10,053 bases of DNA from an uncultured Dokdonia sp. (GTDB taxonomy: Bacteria > Bacteroidota > Bacteroidia > Flavobacteriales > Flavobacteriaceae), in contig CAKZKZ010000682.1 in the NCBI GenBank assembly GCA_937124495.1, positions 1 to 10,053 on the forward strand, given 5' to 3'. Positions 6,908-10,053 of the stretch are shown here, one piece after another (position 1 is the stretch's first letter; every line of letters starts with the position of its first letter). Position numbers and translations under genes: made by a program. Under the pieces are notes generated by a model, which was not told the DNA's origin, did not search any database, and saw only the letters and a list, made by a program, of their open reading frames with translations.

Positions 6908-7927
6908 ATGAAAATAGTCGTTACTGGAGGATTAGGATTTATAGGATCTCATACTGTTGTAGAATTACAAAACAACGGACACGAAGTTATTATTATAGAT
7001 AACTGCTCCAACTCCTCTAAAGAGGTATTAAAAGGAATTACCAATATCACAGGTACCACCCCTATTTTTGAAGAGTTTGATTTACGAGAAAAACCTAAAG
7101 TGCAAGATTTCTTTTCTAGACATCAAGATATTGTAGGTGTGATTCATTTTGCTGCATCTAAAGCAGTAGGGGAAAGCGTAAAAGAACCGTTACTCTATTA
7201 TGAGAATAATCTTGCTACGTTAATCTATATGCTTCAAGAATTACAGAAAAAGGAACAAGCTAGTTTTATTTTTAGCTCTTCATGTACGGTATATGGACAA
7301 GCAGATGAACTCCCCATCACTGAAAATGCGCCTGTAAAACCAGCCGAGTCTCCATACGGAAACACAAAGCAAATTGGAGAAGAAATCATACGAGACACCT
7401 GTAAAATCGCATCACATCTCAAGGCAATATCGCTCCGTTATTTTAATCCTATAGGCGCTCATCCATCGGCAGAGATTGGAGAACTACCTACAGGCGTTCC
7501 ACAAAACTTAGTCCCTTTTATTACGCAAACAGCTATTGGCTTAAGAGATCAGTTATCCGTTTTTGGAGATACCTACCCTACTCCAGATGGCACTGCGATA
7601 CGTGATTATATCCATGTAGTAGATCTTGCAAAAGCACACGTAGTTGCTTTGGAACGATTGCTTCAAGAAAAGAACAAAGACAACTATGAGGTTTTTAATG
7701 TAGGAACTGGTGTTGGAAGCTCTGTATTAGAAGTCATTACTTCTTTTGAAAAAGTAGCCAATAATTCACTTAACTATAAAATTGTAGATAAGAGAGAAGG
7801 TGATGTTATTGCTGCCTATGCAGATACTCATAAAGCCAATGAAGACTTAGGGTGGAAAGCTCATAGTACGCTAGATGAAGCAATGGCATCTGCTTGGACC
7901 TGGGAACAAAAGGCACACAACAAATAA
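6908..7927 (+). CDS. galE: UDP-glucose 4-epimerase GalE
   Basis: A cytoplasmic NAD-dependent epimerase of the short-chain dehydrogenase family. It interconverts UDP-glucose and UDP-galactose for the Leloir pathway and for polysaccharide precursors. The 339 residues nearly equal the 338 of E. coli GalE. The NAD-binding motif GGLGFIG is at 7-13 and DNCSNSS at 31-37. The catalytic set is S125 (in SSSCTVYG, 123-130), Y150 and K154 (SPYGNTK, 148-154). RYFNPIGAHP at 177-186 and DGTAIRDYIHVVDLA at 227-241 are further signatures. By recalled alignment the residue matching E. coli Tyr299 is Ala303, within VIAAYAD (300-306). A small residue there can widen activity to N-acetylated sugars, so UDP-GlcNAc is a possible second substrate. 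The start follows an A/T-rich stretch with no Shine-Dalgarno. The gene lies in line with the symporter upstream, with no terminator between them. Confidence 0.95.
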   Translation: MKIVVTGGLGFIGSHTVVELQNNGHEVIIIDNCSNSSKEVLKGITNITGTTPIFEEFDLREKPKVQDFFSRHQDIVGVIHFAASKAVGESVKEPLLYYENNLATLIYMLQELQKKEQASFIFSSSCTVYGQADELPITENAPVKPAESPYGNTKQIGEEIIRDTCKIASHLKAISLRYFNPIGAHPSAEIGELPTGVPQNLVPFITQTAIGLRDQLSVFGDTYPTPDGTAIRDYIHVVDLAKAHVVALERLLQEKNKDNYEVFNVGTGVGSSVLEVITSFEKVANNSLNYKIVDKREGDVIAAYADTHKANEDLGWKAHSTLDEAMASAWTWEQKAHNK

Positions 7928-7996
7928 ACTTTACTACAGCCATTTTATATATACTCAAAATAGATTTCTGCTAGTATTTTCAGCACAAATTCTTAT

Positions 7997-8016
7997 ACAT
8001 ATCATATAAGATATGT
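7997..8016. repeat. Inverted repeat downstream of galE
   Basis: The 7-bp arms ACATATC (7997-8003) and GATATGT (8010-8016) are separated by 6 nt. An overlapping alternative stem pairs CTTATA (7992-7997) with TATAAG (8005-8010). No T-run follows directly, so it is a poor terminator. It lies about 70 nt after galE and 100 nt before the next start. The whole 189-bp gap (7928-8116) is AT-rich, with no other gene seen. Confidence 0.4.
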
Positions 8017-8089
8017 TAAATTTCAAGTATTCGTATTTTTTAAGGGTTAATTAACATCGGGGTTTACTACTCTTTAGGTGATATTTCTT

Positions 8090-8097
8090 TATTTTAG
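8090..8097 (+). promoter_or_regulatory. Possible -7 box for the exported hypothetical gene
   Basis: TATTTTAG matches seven of eight positions of the Bacteroidota -7 consensus TAnnTTTG. It leaves a leader of about 15 nt before the ATG at 8117. No clean TTG element is seen at the expected -33 distance. Confidence 0.35.
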
Positions 8098-8116
8098 CGC
8101 CTCAAAAAACTACAAC

Positions 8117-8812
8117 ATGTTAAGAATCCTATTCATTGCACTCCTTGTCTGCCCCTCAATAATGTCTGGACAAAACGAAGGTGTAAACCCTAACAACAAT
8201 GTCCTTATTGGACTTACAAACTTAGGAGGTAATAGAGCTGCCTTCGGGTCTTCCTCTATTATTAGAAACTCTAAAAACCCAACAGAAGGTACTGTTTATA
8301 TTTATGAAGAATGGTCCAATTCTGGTACAGTTTCTTCAGAAGAAACCAAAGTACGATTAGACAATCTGAACTTTAATGCACAACGTAATGCATTTCAATC
8401 TAAAATAGGAAAAGATTCTCTTTTCACTTTCAATTTTAGAAATTTAAAAGATGTTGTCATCAAAGGCAGAACTTTCAAAAGTATTTTTTCTCCTATTCAT
8501 CAAAGAAATAGAGTTTTTGAAATTATAACAGATAACAAAGACTTTTCTATTTACAAAAATTACCGTATAGAGATTAAAGAAGGAAGCCCTAACCCTCAAG
8601 TAGGGTCTCCTAATGATAAATATCAGTTACGTTATGATTACTATGTGAAAAAAGGGGAGGATTTCGACAAATTTCAGCTTAAAAAATCTAAGCTCCTTAA
8701 AGTAATGGGAGATAAAGCCTCTAAAGTAGAAGCGTATATAAAAAGCAAAAAATTAAAGGTTAAGAGACCTGAAGATTTCTCTAAAATCATGTCGTATTAT
8801 AACTCATTATAA
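8117..8812 (+). CDS. Exported protein of unknown function
   Basis: A 231-residue protein that I do not recognise as a named family. It starts with a signal peptide (M1-G18, hydrophobic core ILFIALLV at 4-11) with probable cleavage before QNEG. Cys12 is not in a lipobox because Val precedes it, so a soluble periplasmic or surface protein is more likely than a lipoprotein. The mature part opens with the glycine/asparagine-rich GLTNLGGNRAAFG, continues as a probably beta-rich middle region (for example GTVYIYEEW), and ends in a lysine-rich, probably helical tail at 189-231. The ATG at 8117 is preferred over an in-frame GTG at 8078 because it places the signal peptide at the N-terminus. A strong terminator follows 25 nt after the stop. 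The next gene also encodes an exported protein, but that terminator separates the two. Confidence 0.75.
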   Translation: MLRILFIALLVCPSIMSGQNEGVNPNNNVLIGLTNLGGNRAAFGSSSIIRNSKNPTEGTVYIYEEWSNSGTVSSEETKVRLDNLNFNAQRNAFQSKIGKDSLFTFNFRNLKDVVIKGRTFKSIFSPIHQRNRVFEIITDNKDFSIYKNYRIEIKEGSPNPQVGSPNDKYQLRYDYYVKKGEDFDKFQLKKSKLLKVMGDKASKVEAYIKSKKLKVKRPEDFSKIMSYYNSL

Positions 8813-8837
8813 TACATTTACTACACCCAATATTTTC

Positions 8838-8877
8838 AACCCTCTATGATACCTATCATAGAGGGTTTATTTTTTTT
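8838..8877 (+). terminator. Strong rho-independent terminator
   Basis: A perfect 14-bp inverted repeat, AACCCTCTATGATA (8838-8851) and TATCATAGAGGGTT (8854-8867), leaves a realistic loop of about 4-6 nt at the tip. It is followed by a T-rich tail to 8877. It closes the transcript of the exported hypothetical gene, and possibly read-through from the glycerol/symporter/galE block. Confidence 0.93.
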
Positions 8878-9038
8878 CGTAGGCTTCAACAATAACAATT
8901 AGCAAATGCCATAAAAATTGTTAAAAAACCATTCTAAACTTCCTCCTAAGTTGATCTACCCTAGGAAATAAAATAAAAAAATCGTATCTTAAGGAATGGT
9001 ATTCGTTATTCTAATGAATATATCTTAAAGACACTATT
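8878..9038. other. Intergenic leader before the CarboxypepD_reg-like gene
   Basis: An AT-rich gap of 161 bp between a strong terminator and the next start, so it must hold that gene's promoter. The best -7-like strings are TATCTTAA at 8985-8992 and TATCTTAA at 9021-9028, each matching six of eight positions of TAnnTTTG. Neither has a TTG at normal spacing; a TTG at 8951-8953 is too far away. No RNA structure or gene is seen. Confidence 0.4.
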
Positions 9039-10053
9039 ATGGAAATTTCTTATCTATTACCACAAAAAATAGGGAAATTAATGTCAGTCATCTTTTTATT
9101 AACTTTCCTTGGCACATCTACTACACATCTACACGCACAAGTCGATGACCCTTTAATAGAAATCGACGGTCAAGTTGTAAATATCACTACAGGAGAACCT
9201 ATTATTGCTGCATCTATTGAAGAAATTAACAGCAATACGAGTACTATTTCTAATACAGAAGGTGCATTTTCGTTAAAAATAAACAATACAGAGGCAATTT
9301 TTTTAAAAATTGATGCCCTTGGGTTTAAGCCTAAAACCATCACTGTAAGTAAAGACAATGCAAAAAATCTTCGCATTACCTTACAAACCTCGACAATTGA
9401 GCTTACAGAAGTAAGTATTACCTCGTATAAAAGCGCTCGAGATCTCGTAAATAAAGTATTTGAAAATAAACGATCTAATTATATAGATGACAAAACATTA
9501 ATGACTACTTTTTACAGAGAAACTATCAAAAAAAGAAACAAGAATGCATCACTAGCAGAAGCTGTATTAAATGTATACAAACAGCCCTATGGAGATTCTA
9601 AAAAGGATGTCATTAAACTTGTGAAATCGAGAAAAAACACTGACTATTCAAAACTCGACACAATTGCGTTAAAACTCCAAGGAGGCCCATTTAGCACCTT
9701 ATATATAGACTTAATGAAGTATCCAGAATACGTATTTACTCCGTATACAATGGAAGGTTATGACTTTGAGTTTGGATCTGCATCAGAAATTAATGGAACT
9801 CCTGTATATACTGTAAATTTTAAACAAAAAGACAATGTCCTTGATCCACTTTATAACGGTAAACTTTATATAAATACAAACTCATTAGCGTTAGTAAAAG
9901 CAGACTTTAGCATGAATCTTTCTAATCAAAGTGAAGTTCTCAAACTTTTAGTAAAAAGAAAGCCCGATAAAGTTCGCATCAAAGCAAAAAATATAAACTA
10001 TACGGTAGACTATCGTGAGAAAAAAGGGAAATGGTATTATGGATACAGCAAAG
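9039..10053 (+). CDS. Exported CarboxypepD_reg-like domain protein, N-terminal part (partial)
   Basis: The frame is open from the ATG at 9039 to the right edge: 338 codons plus one base. A signal peptide covers about residues 1-33 (hydrophobic core VIFLLTFLG at 17-25, end THLHA), with likely cleavage before QVDDP. An in-frame ATG at 9081 (M15) would give a shorter signal peptide and is a fair alternative start. Residues 42-127 form a CarboxypepD_reg-like beta-sandwich: GQVVN at 44-48, a conserved NTEGAFSL at 72-79 and ALGF at 93-96, the same type of domain found at the N-terminus of many Bacteroidota outer-membrane proteins. After it come a helical stretch (ARDLVNKVFENK, 133-144) and FYRE at 158-161. 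This resembles a group annotated only as carboxypeptidase-like regulatory domain proteins. There is no sign of a SusC-type TonB box or plug in the visible part. The role is unknown; an envelope location is likely. Confidence 0.85.
   Translation, partial: MEISYLLPQKIGKLMSVIFLLTFLGTSTTHLHAQVDDPLIEIDGQVVNITTGEPIIAASIEEINSNTSTISNTEGAFSLKINNTEAIFLKIDALGFKPKTITVSKDNAKNLRITLQTSTIELTEVSITSYKSARDLVNKVFENKRSNYIDDKTLMTTFYRETIKKRNKNASLAEAVLNVYKQPYGDSKKDVIKLVKSRKNTDYSKLDTIALKLQGGPFSTLYIDLMKYPEYVFTPYTMEGYDFEFGSASEINGTPVYTVNFKQKDNVLDPLYNGKLYINTNSLALVKADFSMNLSNQSEVLKLLVKRKPDKVRIKAKNINYTVDYREKKGKWYYGYSK

Noticed and set aside
8078..8116. In-frame GTG that would extend the hypothetical protein by 13 residues
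   Set aside because: The extension would place a polar stretch ahead of a good signal peptide, and it covers the best -7-like promoter box (8090-8097). The ATG at 8117 is the better start.
8147..8152. Cys12 of the exported hypothetical protein as a lipoprotein attachment site
   Set aside because: The preceding residues are Leu-Leu-Val. A lipobox needs Gly, Ala or Ser just before Cys, so ordinary signal peptidase cleavage is more likely.

Overview
The window looks like the chromosome of an AT-rich member of the Flavobacteriaceae (phylum Bacteroidota). The evidence is the tail of a gliding-motility lipoprotein gene of the GldJ type, the absence of Shine-Dalgarno sequences before the genes, a tRNA gene with no encoded CCA, and an exported protein with a CarboxypepD_reg-like domain. 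Genus cannot be fixed by reading alone; a marine flavobacterium is a reasonable guess.

Layout, left to right. Positions 1-202 are the 3' end of gldJ, closed by a strong hairpin terminator at 224-250. murF (264-1541, peptidoglycan precursor synthesis) starts only 13 nt after that hairpin's T-run and ends at a terminator that works in both directions. The other side of that terminator serves a minus-strand tRNA-Val(GAC) (1601-1675). Next is the most unusual gene here, a single 1060-codon ORF (1877-5059) in which a complete glycerol kinase is fused to a complete FAD-dependent glycerol-3-phosphate dehydrogenase. It is followed by a vSGLT-like sodium/sugar symporter (5187-6833) and a UDP-glucose 4-epimerase, galE (6908-7927). 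The right end holds a small exported protein of unknown function (8117-8812), a strong terminator (8838-8877) and the start of an exported CarboxypepD_reg-like protein that runs off the window (9039 onward).

How the genes fit together. The central block is carbon uptake and entry into metabolism. The GlpK-GlpD fusion would take glycerol to dihydroxyacetone phosphate in one polypeptide and pass electrons to the quinone pool. The symporter would import a hexose or related sugar, and GalE interconverts UDP-glucose and UDP-galactose. No intrinsic terminator is visible between 5059 and 6908, so these three genes may share transcripts. No glycerol facilitator gene is in the window.

The most striking non-coding signal is a perfect palindrome with core ACGCTTTCGCGAAAGCGT, present three times: in the murF coding sequence and in the gaps on either side of the symporter gene. 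The gap before the symporter also holds two other, unrelated perfect palindromes. No mobile element, CRISPR array or phage gene is visible.
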